This document shows positions 36,239 to 45,499 of a stretch of DNA of 64,000 nt, one piece after another. Within the stretch, counting starts at the first letter, position 1. Every line of letters begins with the position of its first letter. Made by a program: the position numbers and the translations under genes. This DNA comes from Opitutales bacterium (GTDB lineage Bacteria > Verrucomicrobiota > Verrucomicrobiia > Opitutales > Oceanipulchritudinaceae). Under the pieces are notes generated by a model. That model had not been told where the DNA came from. It was given only the letters and a program-made list of their open reading frames with translations, and did no database searches. The stretch is taken from assembly GCA_016932335.1 (NCBI GenBank), contig JAFGCZ010000001.1:277760-341759 (forward strand). Reading direction: 5' to 3'.

Positions 36239-36781
36239 TCAAGCGTAGTGAATGGAATCGGCTATTTTTTTTGCGGTGGAGGTATCGTAAAGTGCCTCCA
36301 CCAGTGCCAGCCCGAATTCCACTGCTGTTCCGGCACCGCGCGATGTGATGATGTTTCCATCGGAACAGACGGTTTCCGACTCTCGGATTTCCGGCAACTC
36401 TTCTGCCACTGAGAAATGCGCGGTATAGCGTTCCGGGATTATTTCGGCCTCTTTCAGGATGACGGGAGCGGCACAAATGGCGGCGATGAATTTCCCTTCG
36501 GTATTGTGCATCTTTATCAGCTTGATAACCCGGGGGTCTGTTCGAAGCGTCTTGTGTCCGGGGCCACCGGGGAGAATGAGTGCATCTGCCAAAACTGCAG
36601 CATCCAAATCTTCCAGATTTCGGTCCGCGCTAATTTCTATGTCACTGCGTCCTGTGATCTCCAGAGACTGTTCTGTGGAAATGAGTACAACATTGGCTCC
36701 GGCCCGACGAAGCAGGTCAATGGGGGTGATGGCTTCGATTTCCTCAAAGCCGTTGCAGAGCAGGACGTAGACGGTTTTCAT
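36239..36781 (-). CDS. DJ-1/PfpI family protein
   Basis: 180 residues from the ATG at 36781 (or 36787). The nucleophile elbow AAICAAPVIL holds the conserved Cys, and the early GFEEIEAI holds the Glu of the DJ-1 group. DJ-1 relatives act as glyoxalases, deglycases or chaperones. The open frame extends to 37126, but that part overlaps the divergent aminotransferase gene and is rejected. It is convergent with the TolB-like gene, 8 bases apart. Confidence 0.88.
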   Translation of the reverse strand: MKTVYVLLCNGFEEIEAITPIDLLRRAGANVVLISTEQSLEITGRSDIEISADRNLEDLDAAVLADALILPGGPGHKTLRTDPRVIKLIKMHNTEGKFIAAICAAPVILKEAEIIPERYTAHFSVAEELPEIRESETVCSDGNIITSRGAGTAVEFGLALVEALYDTSTAKKIADSIHYA

Positions 36782-36896
36782 AAGCATTAAAGTAAGTGTT
36801 GTTATCTCATGGATAACACGCGTCACATCCTCTGACAACGGAATATCTCTGCATTCATGATTGATCTGACCATTTATTCCAGCATTATCCCTAGAA

Positions 36897-38171
36897 ATGA
36901 CTATACCTCCTTCCTTTGATTCCATTGCGTGGTCTGCCTTGGGGAAGCGCGTGGAACCTCCTGTCATCGATAGTCTTATGGCGGATGCCTTGAATATTCC
37001 GGGAATGTTGTCTTTAGCCGCAGGATTTACGGACAATGCGGTTTTGCCGTCCGAGCTGATACTGGAGGCGATGAGTGCGCTCTGCGATCCTACCGGGAGT
37101 AAGGAATGTTTCCAGTATGGAACCAATATTGGCCGGTTTGGGTTACGGGAGGAAGCGCTTCGATTGCTGAAAACTTATCCGGGAGAGGAGCGCCTTGACT
37201 TACCGCTTTCGCAGGTGGCTATTACCAACGGTTCCCAGCAGGTCCTTTATCTCTCGGCTCAGGTTTTGTGCGATGAGGGCGACATTGTTTTTGTGGAAGA
37301 TCCCAGCTATTTTGTGCTTTTGGAAATGCTCAGAGGCATGAATTTGCGAGTATTGTCTATTCCGCGCAGTGAATCAGGGGCGATTGATTTTGAAGCTTTG
37401 GAAACGCTGTTTTCCGAGCTGAAAGTCGCAGGGGAGTGGCATCGGGTAAAATTCATTTACCTGATCGGCTATTTTGCCAATCCGTCTTCCCGTTCGCTGA
37501 GTGAGGAAGATAAGCGCCGGCTTGGATTGTTGCTGCGGGCTCAGAAACGGCCTATTCCTGTTATTGAAGATGCGGCTTACCGGAATTTGTATTTTGATCA
37601 AGCCTACCCGGCCCGCAGCTTACTAAGCCTTCCAGAGTGGGCTGGCCTGCCGGTAATGTACACCGGAACGTTTACCAAGCCATTCGCCACAGGCCTGAAG
37701 GTTGGGTATGCCTTTTCCACCTCTGCTGAATGGATGCAGAATGTGCTTTGCGTTAAAGGGCATCAGGATTTTGGTACAGCGAACTTTGCTCAGGCTATTC
37801 TTGAGCACGTGTTAAAGGCCGATCTTTATCTTACCCATTTACGGCGTATTCGTGTGCATTATAAGGGGAAGATGGAGGTTCTGCATCGTGCGCTAGTCAA
37901 CAGCGGGTTGATGGAGCATGGATGGTCGTGGTCTGTTCCCGGTGGCGGGTTATACCTTTGGCTGACTGGGCCGGATCATGTCGATACCTCTTTGCCATCA
38001 AACTTCTGCAAGGCGTGCCTGGACGAGAAGGTGCTGTATGTGCCCGGGGATCTGTGTATTGCCGGTGGGGTTCGTAAAAACTGTGTGCGTCTTTCTTTTG
38101 GAGCACTCCCGGAATCTTTACTCGAAGAAGCCGCAGCCCGTTTTGCCGCGGTAGCGCTAAGATTTTCATGA
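36897..38171 (+). CDS. PLP-dependent aminotransferase (class I fold)
   Basis: 424 residues. It has the substrate segment SLAAGFTDNAVLP, YGTNIGRFGLREE, ITNGSQQVLYL, then VFVEDPSYF and the PLP lysine region GTFTKPFATGLKVGYAF. These fit aminotransferases of the 2-aminoadipate/aromatic (Aro8-like/LysN-like) group. There is no GntR DNA-binding domain. Substrate is unknown. Confidence 0.85.
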   Translation: MTIPPSFDSIAWSALGKRVEPPVIDSLMADALNIPGMLSLAAGFTDNAVLPSELILEAMSALCDPTGSKECFQYGTNIGRFGLREEALRLLKTYPGEERLDLPLSQVAITNGSQQVLYLSAQVLCDEGDIVFVEDPSYFVLLEMLRGMNLRVLSIPRSESGAIDFEALETLFSELKVAGEWHRVKFIYLIGYFANPSSRSLSEEDKRRLGLLLRAQKRPIPVIEDAAYRNLYFDQAYPARSLLSLPEWAGLPVMYTGTFTKPFATGLKVGYAFSTSAEWMQNVLCVKGHQDFGTANFAQAILEHVLKADLYLTHLRRIRVHYKGKMEVLHRALVNSGLMEHGWSWSVPGGGLYLWLTGPDHVDTSLPSNFCKACLDEKVLYVPGDLCIAGGVRKNCVRLSFGALPESLLEEAAARFAAVALRFS

Positions 38172-38218
38172 AGAGCTTGCACTCTCTAAATGCGTTTGAA
38201 ATATAAGTGTAATATACT

Positions 38219-39598
38219 ATGGATATGTTAAAGATTTGTTGTATCGGCGCGGGCTATGTAGGCGGCCCGACAATGGCTAAAATTTCCCAAAAATGTCCGG
38301 ATATCCGTGTTACCGTTGTCGATATGAATGCTGCCAAGATTGAGCAGTGGATGACGGATGATCTTCCTGTCTATGAACCGGGTTTGCTTGAGTGCGTTAA
38401 AGAAGCACGTGGCCGTAATCTTTTCTTTTCAACAGAGGTAGAGCAGGGGATTCGTGAAGCCGATATCATCTTTATCAGTGTCAACACTCCGACCAAAACA
38501 TATGGCGTTGGAGCCGGTAAAGCTGCTGACCTTAAGTATGTGGAGCGTTGTGCTCGCATGATTGCAGAGGTTTCCGAAAGTGATAAAATTGTAGTCGAAA
38601 AATCGACTTTACCGGTGCGCACTGCTCAATCAATCAAGCGTATTCTGGACTCCAGTTCGCCGGATGGTGTTCGGTTTCAGGTGCTAAGTAATCCTGAGTT
38701 TTTGGCTGAAGGAACGGCCATGACCGATCTGGAACATCCGGACCGTGTTTTGATTGGTGGGGAAACATCAGCTGAAGGAGATAAGGCAGTTGGTAGATTG
38801 GCTTCGGTCTATCGACGCTGGGTTCCCGCCGACCGTATTATTACGACTAATATCTGGTCTAGTGAGCTTTCCAAGCTGACGGCAAATGCTTTTCTTGCGC
38901 AACGCATCTCTTCGATTAATGCCATCAGTGCATTGTGCGAGGCTACCGGAGCCAATGTGGATGAAGTGGCACATGCTATCGGTAGAGATTCGCGCATAGG
39001 GCCTAAGTTTCTGAAGTCCAGTATTGGTTTTGGCGGTTCCTGCTTCCAGAAGGATATTCTAAACCTGGTCTATCTTTGCGAGCATTTCGGCCTACCGGAG
39101 GTTGCCCATTATTGGGAGCAGGTTGTTCAGATGAACGACTATCAGAGGCGCCGTTTTGTTACCCGCATTCTCGATACCTTGTTCAACACGGTTTCGGATA
39201 AGAAAATAGCCATTTGGGGCTTTGCTTTTAAGAAAGATACCAACGATACCCGCGAGTCTTCAGCCATATATATCTGTAAGAGTTTGTTGGAAGAACAGGC
39301 ACATTTAAGCATTTATGACCCTAGAGTAGGGGCTGAGCAGATATATCGGGAGCTTGGAGTTGATGCCGATTGTGCCCAGGTGACGATTGCAAAGAACCCG
39401 TGCGAGGCGGCAAGGGATGCCCACGCTATTGCCATCCTTACGGAATGGGATGAGTTTAAGATGGAGTCGCTCGACTATGCCTCTCTCCTTGATTCCATGC
39501 AGAAGCCTGCGTTTATCTTTGACGGACGAAATATTGTGGACCGCAAAGCCTTGCGCCAGATGGGATTTGAAGCTTATTCAGTGGGTACGGGAGATTGA
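38219..39598 (+). CDS. ugd: UDP-glucose 6-dehydrogenase, eukaryote-type
   Basis: Oxidises UDP-glucose to UDP-glucuronate with NAD+, 459 residues. The Rossmann GAGYVGGP (10-17), [19 protein letters not shown] (89-107), [23 protein letters not shown] (223-245) and the active-site [16 protein letters not shown] (272-287, Cys275) are present. These long stretches are close to the animal UGDH form rather than the common bacterial Ugd, and the length is also typical of that form minus its tail. Separate promoter likely. Confidence 0.95.
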   Translation: MDMLKICCIGAGYVGGPTMAKISQKCPDIRVTVVDMNAAKIEQWMTDDLPVYEPGLLECVKEARGRNLFFSTEVEQGIREADIIFISVNTPTKTYGVGAGKAADLKYVERCARMIAEVSESDKIVVEKSTLPVRTAQSIKRILDSSSPDGVRFQVLSNPEFLAEGTAMTDLEHPDRVLIGGETSAEGDKAVGRLASVYRRWVPADRIITTNIWSSELSKLTANAFLAQRISSINAISALCEATGANVDEVAHAIGRDSRIGPKFLKSSIGFGGSCFQKDILNLVYLCEHFGLPEVAHYWEQVVQMNDYQRRRFVTRILDTLFNTVSDKKIAIWGFAFKKDTNDTRESSAIYICKSLLEEQAHLSIYDPRVGAEQIYRELGVDADCAQVTIAKNPCEAARDAHAIAILTEWDEFKMESLDYASLLDSMQKPAFIFDGRNIVDRKALRQMGFEAYSVGTGD

Positions 39599-39611
39599 TC
39601 CCTTTTGCCTT

Positions 39612-40451
39612 CTAGACTTCTGTCATCAATTGCCATTGAGCGACGGGAATATCTTCCGGTCTGATCGATGGGGCTATTGCTGCCTTCTCCAGCCAACGCT
39701 CCAGTTTGGCTTTTCCTCTGCAGAGACCTCCAATTTGCTTTCTTCTCTGCTGAAAGACCTGTCGGATTAATTCGGCGTCTTCTTTGGGAAAAACAAACGG
39801 ATTGGCTTTTTTCTGCAGATTGAGGAGTACTGAGTCGACTCCGGGAACAGGATAAAAACTTTGCCGGGAAACTGCGTGCCCTGGATTTCTGTCGAGTGCT
39901 GATTGTACGAAAATGGAAATGGCACCGTAGGACTTGCTGCCGGGAGCCGCTGTATAGCGATCGGCAGCTTCTTTTTGCAGCATGAGTACCATCCGTTCCG
40001 GAATGTGCAGCTGAATCACACTTTCCAACCAGGGGGTTGACACCGCATAGGGCAGATTGGCAACAATTTTATACTCAGGTAATTGCTGAAATGCTTCAGT
40101 CAGCTTTCCCAGTGGGTAGTCAACGGCATCTCCGTGCAACAGGGAAAAGCGCTTGTCTGCATCTTCAGAAAGCTCTCCTCTCAGCTGCTGATCCAAATAT
40201 GAGTGAAGGCAGGTATCCAGCTCTACGGCAAAAACCTGAGCCCCCGCTTCGAGCAGTGCGCGGGTTAAGGTACCCAGCCCGGGCCCGACTTCGGCCACTA
40301 TATCACCCGCCTCTACATTGGCCAGTTGCAGGGATTTGCGAACGATGTTTCCATCGATCAAAAAGTTTTGTCCCAGCCGCTTGCGTGGATGGTGTCCGAG
40401 GCTCTCCAGAAGGGTTCGGGTCGAGGAAGGTGTTAACGGGCTGTTGTGCAT
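39612..40451 (-). CDS. rsmA: 16S rRNA (adenine1518/1519-N6)-dimethyltransferase
   Basis: RsmA/KsgA dimethylates two adenines in the 16S 3' hairpin. The 279-residue protein starts MHNSPL..., then GQNFLID and the SAM motif VAEVGPGLGTLTRALLE; motif IV NLPYAVSTPW is intact. The ATG at 40451 shares one base with the trpC stop (TGATG), so translation is coupled; a TTG at 40454 is rejected. The C-terminal domain ends LIRQVFQQRRKQIGGL. Confidence 0.94.
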   Translation of the reverse strand: MHNSPLTPSSTRTLLESLGHHPRKRLGQNFLIDGNIVRKSLQLANVEAGDIVAEVGPGLGTLTRALLEAGAQVFAVELDTCLHSYLDQQLRGELSEDADKRFSLLHGDAVDYPLGKLTEAFQQLPEYKIVANLPYAVSTPWLESVIQLHIPERMVLMLQKEAADRYTAAPGSKSYGAISIFVQSALDRNPGHAVSRQSFYPVPGVDSVLLNLQKKANPFVFPKEDAELIRQVFQQRRKQIGGLCRGKAKLERWLEKAAIAPSIRPEDIPVAQWQLMTEV

Positions 40452-41245
40452 CAATCCAGTTGGTGGATATCTTCAATAAATGCGTCTACGTCTTCCGCCT
40501 TCATCAGTGCTTCGCCGACGAGGATGGCTTCTGCTCCTGCTTTGCGAACTCGGGCTGCATCTTCGTATGACCAGATACCGCTTTCGCTGACGGGAAGAAT
40601 TCCTTGTGGGATTTGTGGAATAATCCGTTCGGAGAATTCCAAATCGGTGACAAATCGAGTGAGGTCCCTGTTGTTTACTCCCAGCAGCTTTGGGTCGAAG
40701 CGCAGCGCGCGTTCCAATTCGGCTTCCGTATGGACTTCGTAAAGGCTGTCCAGCCCGGCTAAATCGGCGGCATCGCGCAGCCGCTTCATGGAGTCGTTGT
40801 CCAGCGCCCGAACAATGATGAGGATGCAGCGGGCACCGGCTTCGGCTGCTTCCAATACTTGGATCGGGTGAACAAAAAAATCTTTGCGGAGAGTGGGGGT
40901 TGCATCGGATCGAGGAGAGAGTAGATCGTTGACATCCCACAAGTCCTGGATGCTGCCGCCAAAAAACGTTTTGTCTGTAAGCACGGAAATGGCATCGGCA
41001 GCGGCGTTGTAGTATTTTCTGGCTTGTTCGGTGGCATCTGGAAGGTCTGCAATGCGGCCGGCGCTGGGAGATTTACGCTTAATCTCGGCAATCACACGCA
41101 AGCCCGGGCGTTTCAGCGATTCGATGAATCCCAGTCCGTTTTTGGGGAGTTCAGCAAAGCGTTCCAGCTCACGGTCTTTTACTGGCCGTTCGCGCTGAGC
41201 GACCTCTTTGCGCTTCCACGCCATGATTTCTTCAAGTTTATCCAT
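40451..41245 (-). CDS. trpC: Indole-3-glycerol phosphate synthase
   Basis: Closes the indole ring in tryptophan synthesis, 264 residues of TIM barrel. Signature VIAEIKRKSPSAG near residue 52, FFVHPIQVLEAAEAGARCILI, GVNNRDLTRF, and SESGIWSYEDAARVRKAGAEAILVGEALM. First gene of a two-gene operon with rsmA. Its presumed partner TrpF homologue is at 3922 and has lost a usual catalytic Cys. Confidence 0.95.
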   Translation of the reverse strand: MDKLEEIMAWKRKEVAQRERPVKDRELERFAELPKNGLGFIESLKRPGLRVIAEIKRKSPSAGRIADLPDATEQARKYYNAAADAISVLTDKTFFGGSIQDLWDVNDLLSPRSDATPTLRKDFFVHPIQVLEAAEAGARCILIIVRALDNDSMKRLRDAADLAGLDSLYEVHTEAELERALRFDPKLLGVNNRDLTRFVTDLEFSERIIPQIPQGILPVSESGIWSYEDAARVRKAGAEAILVGEALMKAEDVDAFIEDIHQLD

Positions 41246-41367
41246 AGATGTCTGTCTCTATTTGATGCAGCGGCGCCTATTTTTCAAACTTCAAATTCCG
41301 TATCAGAGGATTCGTTCGCATATTTTCCCTGTGGCAGCTTTTCCATTCGATTTTCCTCCATGTTTAT

Positions 41368-42033
41368 GTGTATGATCGGCACGTGACTGCAATAAATGCA
41401 TTATTGAAAACAATGGCGGCTCTGAGGGCTCCAAATGGTTGCCCTTGGGATCGCGAACAGACTCACCAAAGTTTGGCTGAATACCTCATCGAGGAAACCT
41501 CTGAGTTGCTGGATACCATTGATCACGGCGACATGGACCACATGCGTGAGGAGTTGGGAGATGTTTTACTTCAGGTTGTTTTCCACGCGCAAATTGCCAG
41601 TGAAAACGGCCACTTTAATTTTGATGATGTGGCTGCCGAAATCAATGAGAAGCTGGTGCGCCGGCATCCGCATGTTTTCGGAGATCACGATAAACTGGAT
41701 AACTCCGAGCAGGTTCTGGTGACATGGAATGCGGTTAAGGCTACAGAAAAGAAGAATGGAACACCTTCTAAATCATGCATACCGCTTCCCCCAAACCGTT
41801 TACCGGCACTTTTGTTCTCGAAGAATGTCTATAAGCAGTTAAAGAAGCACGAGCTTTTGACGAAAGCCGGTCTTGATGATACTTTTTGCGAACAGGTAGA
41901 CCAGTTGGATGAAAAAACGCTCGGAGAGCTTCTATTTAAGATTACGGCCAGATGTAAGGACAAAGGGCTCGATCCCGAAGCGTTGCTTAGAACCTATGTG
42001 GACAGCCTGATTGAAAAAGTAGACAATGCCTAA
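41368..42033 (+). CDS. mazG: Nucleoside triphosphate pyrophosphohydrolase MazG
   Basis: Hydrolyses NTPs/dNTPs to NMP and PPi. About 221 residues from a GTG at 41368, or 216 from another GTG at 41383. The N-terminal part has GCPWDREQTHQSLAEYLIEETSELLDTI and EELGDVLLQVVFHAQIA, the ExxE12-28ExxD metal-binding motif. The C-terminal domain is shorter and less typical than in the usual two-domain form of about 260-270 residues. It overlaps the YgjP-like gene by 8 bases. Confidence 0.9.
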   Translation: MYDRHVTAINALLKTMAALRAPNGCPWDREQTHQSLAEYLIEETSELLDTIDHGDMDHMREELGDVLLQVVFHAQIASENGHFNFDDVAAEINEKLVRRHPHVFGDHDKLDNSEQVLVTWNAVKATEKKNGTPSKSCIPLPPNRLPALLFSKNVYKQLKKHELLTKAGLDDTFCEQVDQLDEKTLGELLFKITARCKDKGLDPEALLRTYVDSLIEKVDNA

Positions 42034-42772
42034 AACAGTTTCAGATGATACGCGTGTTTGTGAGCTGCAGACTTCCTCGGGAGTTGTTCAGGTTCCTTAT
42101 GTGCTGAAACGTTATAAGCGCATGCGTAGTATTAAGTTATCTGTAGTCAATGAAGGCGGTGTGCTTTTGAAGATTCCCTGGCGCTTGCCTGAGCGGGTAG
42201 CATTGGCATTTCTTCGCAATCAGGGAGACTGGCTGATCGAAGTGCTCAATCAGATGCCGCAGGTGCCCGAGTTATCAGCTTACCTCAACCTTTCTCCATT
42301 TGTCTCTGCCGCCGGAAAGCGGCTGCGTCTGGAACTGCTTTCCGGTGCGGTGAGTACTTCCTGGGTCTACAGCATTGCGCAGGAGCGGTTGGTGATTCGC
42401 TGCAAGTCGGGTGAACCTTTTGAGAGTGAATTGCTGAAGGTCTTGAGGCAGTTTTCGGCTGAAGTCATCGGAGAGCGTGTTGCTGGTCTCGCGGAAAAGA
42501 TCGGGGTAACTTTTGAAAAGGTGACCATTCGTGACCAGAGAAGCATGTGGGGCTCCTGTACGGATAAGAAAACACTCTCCTTTAATTGGAGGTTGATTCT
42601 GCTGCCCCCTGAATTGATGGATCATGTTATTTTTCATGAACTTGCCCATCTGACTCATATGAACCATTCCGCGGGTTTTTATGAGTTGCTTTCATGTTAC
42701 GATGGGCAATCCAAACGGCATGATCGGCTGCTGAACGAAGTGTCTCCCAGTATTATGGTTCTGGGTCGCTGA
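42026..42772 (+). CDS. YgjP-like (SprT/DUF45) metallopeptidase
   Basis: 248 residues. The zinc-binding HELAHLTHMNHSAGFYELLS contains HExxH and a downstream His. The preceding RSMWGSCTDKKTLSFNWRLILLPPELMDHVIFHELAH is the DUF45 signature. Substrate unknown. It is coupled to mazG (8-base overlap) and overlaps the convergent prepilin by 20 bases. Confidence 0.88.
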   Translation: MPKTVSDDTRVCELQTSSGVVQVPYVLKRYKRMRSIKLSVVNEGGVLLKIPWRLPERVALAFLRNQGDWLIEVLNQMPQVPELSAYLNLSPFVSAAGKRLRLELLSGAVSTSWVYSIAQERLVIRCKSGEPFESELLKVLRQFSAEVIGERVAGLAEKIGVTFEKVTIRDQRSMWGSCTDKKTLSFNWRLILLPPELMDHVIFHELAHLTHMNHSAGFYELLSCYDGQSKRHDRLLNEVSPSIMVLGR

Positions 42773-43475
42773 CGGGTGCACCAAAGCTGGAATCGACATC
42801 CAGAATAGCAGCGCCTGTATTCAGGGCTTCTTCTATGTTTACAGTTGGTTGTTTGGTGTAGTAATTAACCAGCCTTCCACTGCCGTCTTCTCCAAGCAGG
42901 TTTTCATAATATTCGACATGCCCGTCCAGGAAGACAATATGTCCCCCGCGGTTTCCGTAGACTCCCGGGCAAGTGGCATCTTCTGCTGCCCAATAGCCGG
43001 AGGCTTGTAATCCTCTCGTCCAGGCAATCGGAGTGGTACTCACTGGAGCATTGGGTGCTATGTTGGATACTACGGCAAAGCTGATCGGCATGTTGGCAAA
43101 ACTGCTGTTTATGGTTGTTTGACCGTTGCTGTCGGTAAAGGCTATTTGCCCCGGGGTTTCTCTGTTTTGGGCAATTACTAGTGGATCTTCGTTGAGAATA
43201 TAGAGTGCGGCATCATTGAGACCCGTATTTGTAGACAAAAGTAAGGCCCAATCGTGAACTGAATTGGCCCGGATGGTTTTTGCCGTGGGGCCCGATCTCA
43301 TATAGGCGTTGGCGGCGATAGATATTTGATGAAGGTTGTTGGCCGCAGTCGTTCTGCGGGCATTTTCCATAATATGGCCAATTGCCGGGTAGAGCATCCC
43401 GCTGAGTATTCCGATTATGGCAATTACTGCGAGCAACTCAATCAAGGTGAATGCAGATCGGGAATATGTTTTCAT
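42753..43475 (-). CDS. Type IV prepilin-like protein with H...DG motif
   Basis: 240 residues from the ATG at 43475. The class III signal is FTLIELLAVIAIIGILSGML, cleaved before Phe9. The C-terminal part has GGHIVFLDGHVEYY, the H-x-DG-type motif common in planctomycete and verrucomicrobial pseudopilins. The upstream frame to 43574 adds non-pilin sequence and is rejected. No assembly genes are adjacent; PilT/GspE/GspF are at 9.8-13.1 kb. Substrate for pilus or type II secretion is unclear. Confidence 0.88.
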   Translation of the reverse strand: MKTYSRSAFTLIELLAVIAIIGILSGMLYPAIGHIMENARRTTAANNLHQISIAANAYMRSGPTAKTIRANSVHDWALLLSTNTGLNDAALYILNEDPLVIAQNRETPGQIAFTDSNGQTTINSSFANMPISFAVVSNIAPNAPVSTTPIAWTRGLQASGYWAAEDATCPGVYGNRGGHIVFLDGHVEYYENLLGEDGSGRLVNYYTKQPTVNIEEALNTGAAILDVDSSFGAPVSDPEP

Positions 43476-43553
43476 ATAGATAGTGGATAATTCCGTTATG
43501 GCAATTGTCGAGAATGAAAGTATAGTATTGTATGCTTGGGCTAATCTGATATG

Positions 43554-43591
43554 CAAAAAAAAACTCCCGACCACTAGATCGGGAGTTTTGC
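43554..43591 (-). terminator. Terminator of glyA
   Basis: On the minus strand, AAAACTCCCGA, an 8-base loop and TCGGGAGTTTT are followed by a run of Ts. It lies about 20 bases after the glyA stop. Confidence 0.88.
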
Positions 43592-43612
43592 AAAGTGAAT
43601 CTTGTGATAGGA

Positions 43613-44890
43613 TCAGTAGGGAAGGGGATACTTTTTGCAGAGCTCCAGCGCAATCTCGCGTGCTTCAGCAATTTTGGCATCATCTTCGATATTGTTGATG
43701 ACCATATCAATAGCTTCAACAATCTGATACATGTCGGCTTCTACCATACCACGTGTGGTAACAGCGGGAGATCCCAAACGCAGGCCGCTGGTCTGGAAGG
43801 GGCTACGGGTTTCACCGGGAACGGTGTTGCAGTTAGTGGTAATATTGGCCTTATCCAGCGCAATCTGTACCTTTTTACCGGTGATTTCTGGATGGCTGCC
43901 ACGCAGGTCGATCAGTATCAGGTGGTTGTCTGTTCCTCCGGAGCACAGTTTGTAGCCCTTTTTGAGCAATGCGTCAGCGAGTGCTACTGCATTCTTGCGC
44001 ACCTGCTGTTGGTAGGCCTTGAACTCGGGAGTCATGGCTTCTTTAAAGCAAACGGCCTTTCCGGCAATGATGTGCATGAGAGGGCCACCTTGGCCACCGG
44101 GGAAGATGGCGGAGTTCAGCTCCTTGGCATACTTCTCGTGACTGAGAATCAGACCGCCGCGGGGGCCACGCAAGGTTTTGTGAGTGGTGGTGGTGACAAA
44201 GTCGGCGTGGGGGAATGGGCTGGGATGTTCTCCTGCGGCAACCAGACCGGCAATGTGGGCAATGTCGGCCATGAGGTAAGCGCCAACTGACTTGGCGATT
44301 TTGCCCATGCGCTCAAAATCGATAATGCGAGGGTAAGCGGAAGCACCAACGGTAATCAGTGCAGGCTTAACTTCCTGAGCAATGCGCTCGAGGTTATCAT
44401 AATCGATCAGACCTGTTTCCGGATCCACATAGTAGTGGGTTACGTTGTAGAGTTTACCGGAGAAATTAACCGGGCTTCCGTGAGTCAAGTGACCCCCGTC
44501 GCTCAGGTTCATCGTCAAAATCTTGTCACCGGGCTTGAGCACGGCGGTATAGACCCCGAAATTGGCTTGGCTGCCGGCGTGCGGTTGCACGTTGGCATAT
44601 TCTGCCCCGAAGAGCTTCTTTGCACGTTCAATGGCCAAGTCTTCGGCAATATCCACGCATTCGCAGCCGCCGTAGTAACGTTTGCCGGGATACCCCTCAG
44701 CGTATTTATTGGTCATAACACTGCCGCAGGCTTCCATGACTGCGGGCAGCGTGAAGTTTTCAGAAGCGATCAGCTCGATGTGAGTCTGCTGACGTTCGCG
44801 CTCTTTTTCGATGGCTGCGAAGACCTCGGGGTCGATCGTAGACAAGGGCTCTTTGGAGAGAAGACACGGGCTTTCTGATGAAGCGCTCAT
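43613..44890 (-). CDS. glyA: Serine hydroxymethyltransferase
   Basis: Interconverts serine and glycine and feeds one-carbon units to tetrahydrofolate. About 425 residues from the ATG at 44890; GTG 44923 is less likely. It has [31 protein letters not shown], and the PLP-lysine segment [14 protein letters not shown]. It ends with [14 protein letters not shown]. It lies about 100 bases after the phosphatase gene, probably cotranscribed with purD. Confidence 0.97.
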   Translation of the reverse strand: MSASSESPCLLSKEPLSTIDPEVFAAIEKERERQQTHIELIASENFTLPAVMEACGSVMTNKYAEGYPGKRYYGGCECVDIAEDLAIERAKKLFGAEYANVQPHAGSQANFGVYTAVLKPGDKILTMNLSDGGHLTHGSPVNFSGKLYNVTHYYVDPETGLIDYDNLERIAQEVKPALITVGASAYPRIIDFERMGKIAKSVGAYLMADIAHIAGLVAAGEHPSPFPHADFVTTTTHKTLRGPRGGLILSHEKYAKELNSAIFPGGQGGPLMHIIAGKAVCFKEAMTPEFKAYQQQVRKNAVALADALLKKGYKLCSGGTDNHLILIDLRGSHPEITGKKVQIALDKANITTNCNTVPGETRSPFQTSGLRLGSPAVTTRGMVEADMYQIVEAIDMVINNIEDDAKIAEAREIALELCKKYPLPY

Positions 44891-44989
44891 TAGCTCTATA
44901 CTTGAAGGTTGTTGATAGTTCACTGCACTCTCACAGCGGTTGAGAGACTCCGCCAGTAAACAAGGCAGCGGATAAATTGTCGATGGAAA

Positions 44990-45475
44990 TTATTCGGCTG
45001 AAAGCAAAAGTTTCAAATGAGTGACGATGGAGGGAATGGCCTCAACGATGGAATCGCGGCAAGCCTCGTAACTCTCCAGATCAGATCCCCAGGGATCTCC
45101 GATTTCCGGATCCGCGGGCGGCGGCAGTAGTTCTCTGACCAACATCAATTGCGCTCTACTATTGGGAAAGAACTGACGAATCATTTGCAGGTGTGCCTGA
45201 GTCATGGCAACGACCAGCGTTGCTTTATCCATCAAATCTCTGGTGAGTTCGCGGCTGCGATGTTTGCTCAAATCGATGCCGACTTTTTTCAACGCTTTAA
45301 CTGAATTAGGAGAAGCAGCTTCACCGTCCCAAGCGCTGACCCCGGCGCTGATGACTTTTATATTACTGAGGGGAGCATCCTCTGCTTTCAGGGCATGTTC
45401 CAGTAGTTTTTCAGCCATTGGGCTTCGGCAGATATTTGCCGTGCAAACGCAGATAACTAAGGGTTCATCGATCAT
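44990..45475 (-). CDS. Low-molecular-weight protein-tyrosine phosphatase
   Basis: 161 residues. VCTANICRSPMAEKLL contains the Cx5R phosphate loop near the N-terminus, and DPWGSDLESYEACRDSI supplies the general-acid Asp. It might act on protein phosphotyrosine or arginine phosphate. It sits between purD (24 bases upstream) and glyA, in the same direction. Confidence 0.92.
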   Translation of the reverse strand: MIDEPLVICVCTANICRSPMAEKLLEHALKAEDAPLSNIKVISAGVSAWDGEAASPNSVKALKKVGIDLSKHRSRELTRDLMDKATLVVAMTQAHLQMIRQFFPNSRAQLMLVRELLPPPADPEIGDPWGSDLESYEACRDSIVEAIPSIVTHLKLLLSAE

Positions 45476-45499
45476 GAGAATTTTGGGGTCGGAGGTTTT

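Noticed and set aside
36239..37126. Extended DJ-1 frame of 295 codons
   Set aside because: The N-terminal part lies opposite the aminotransferase start and has no DJ-1 similarity.
43595..44290. 231-codon plus-strand frame over glyA
   Set aside because: Antisense to conserved SHMT sequence; no motif.
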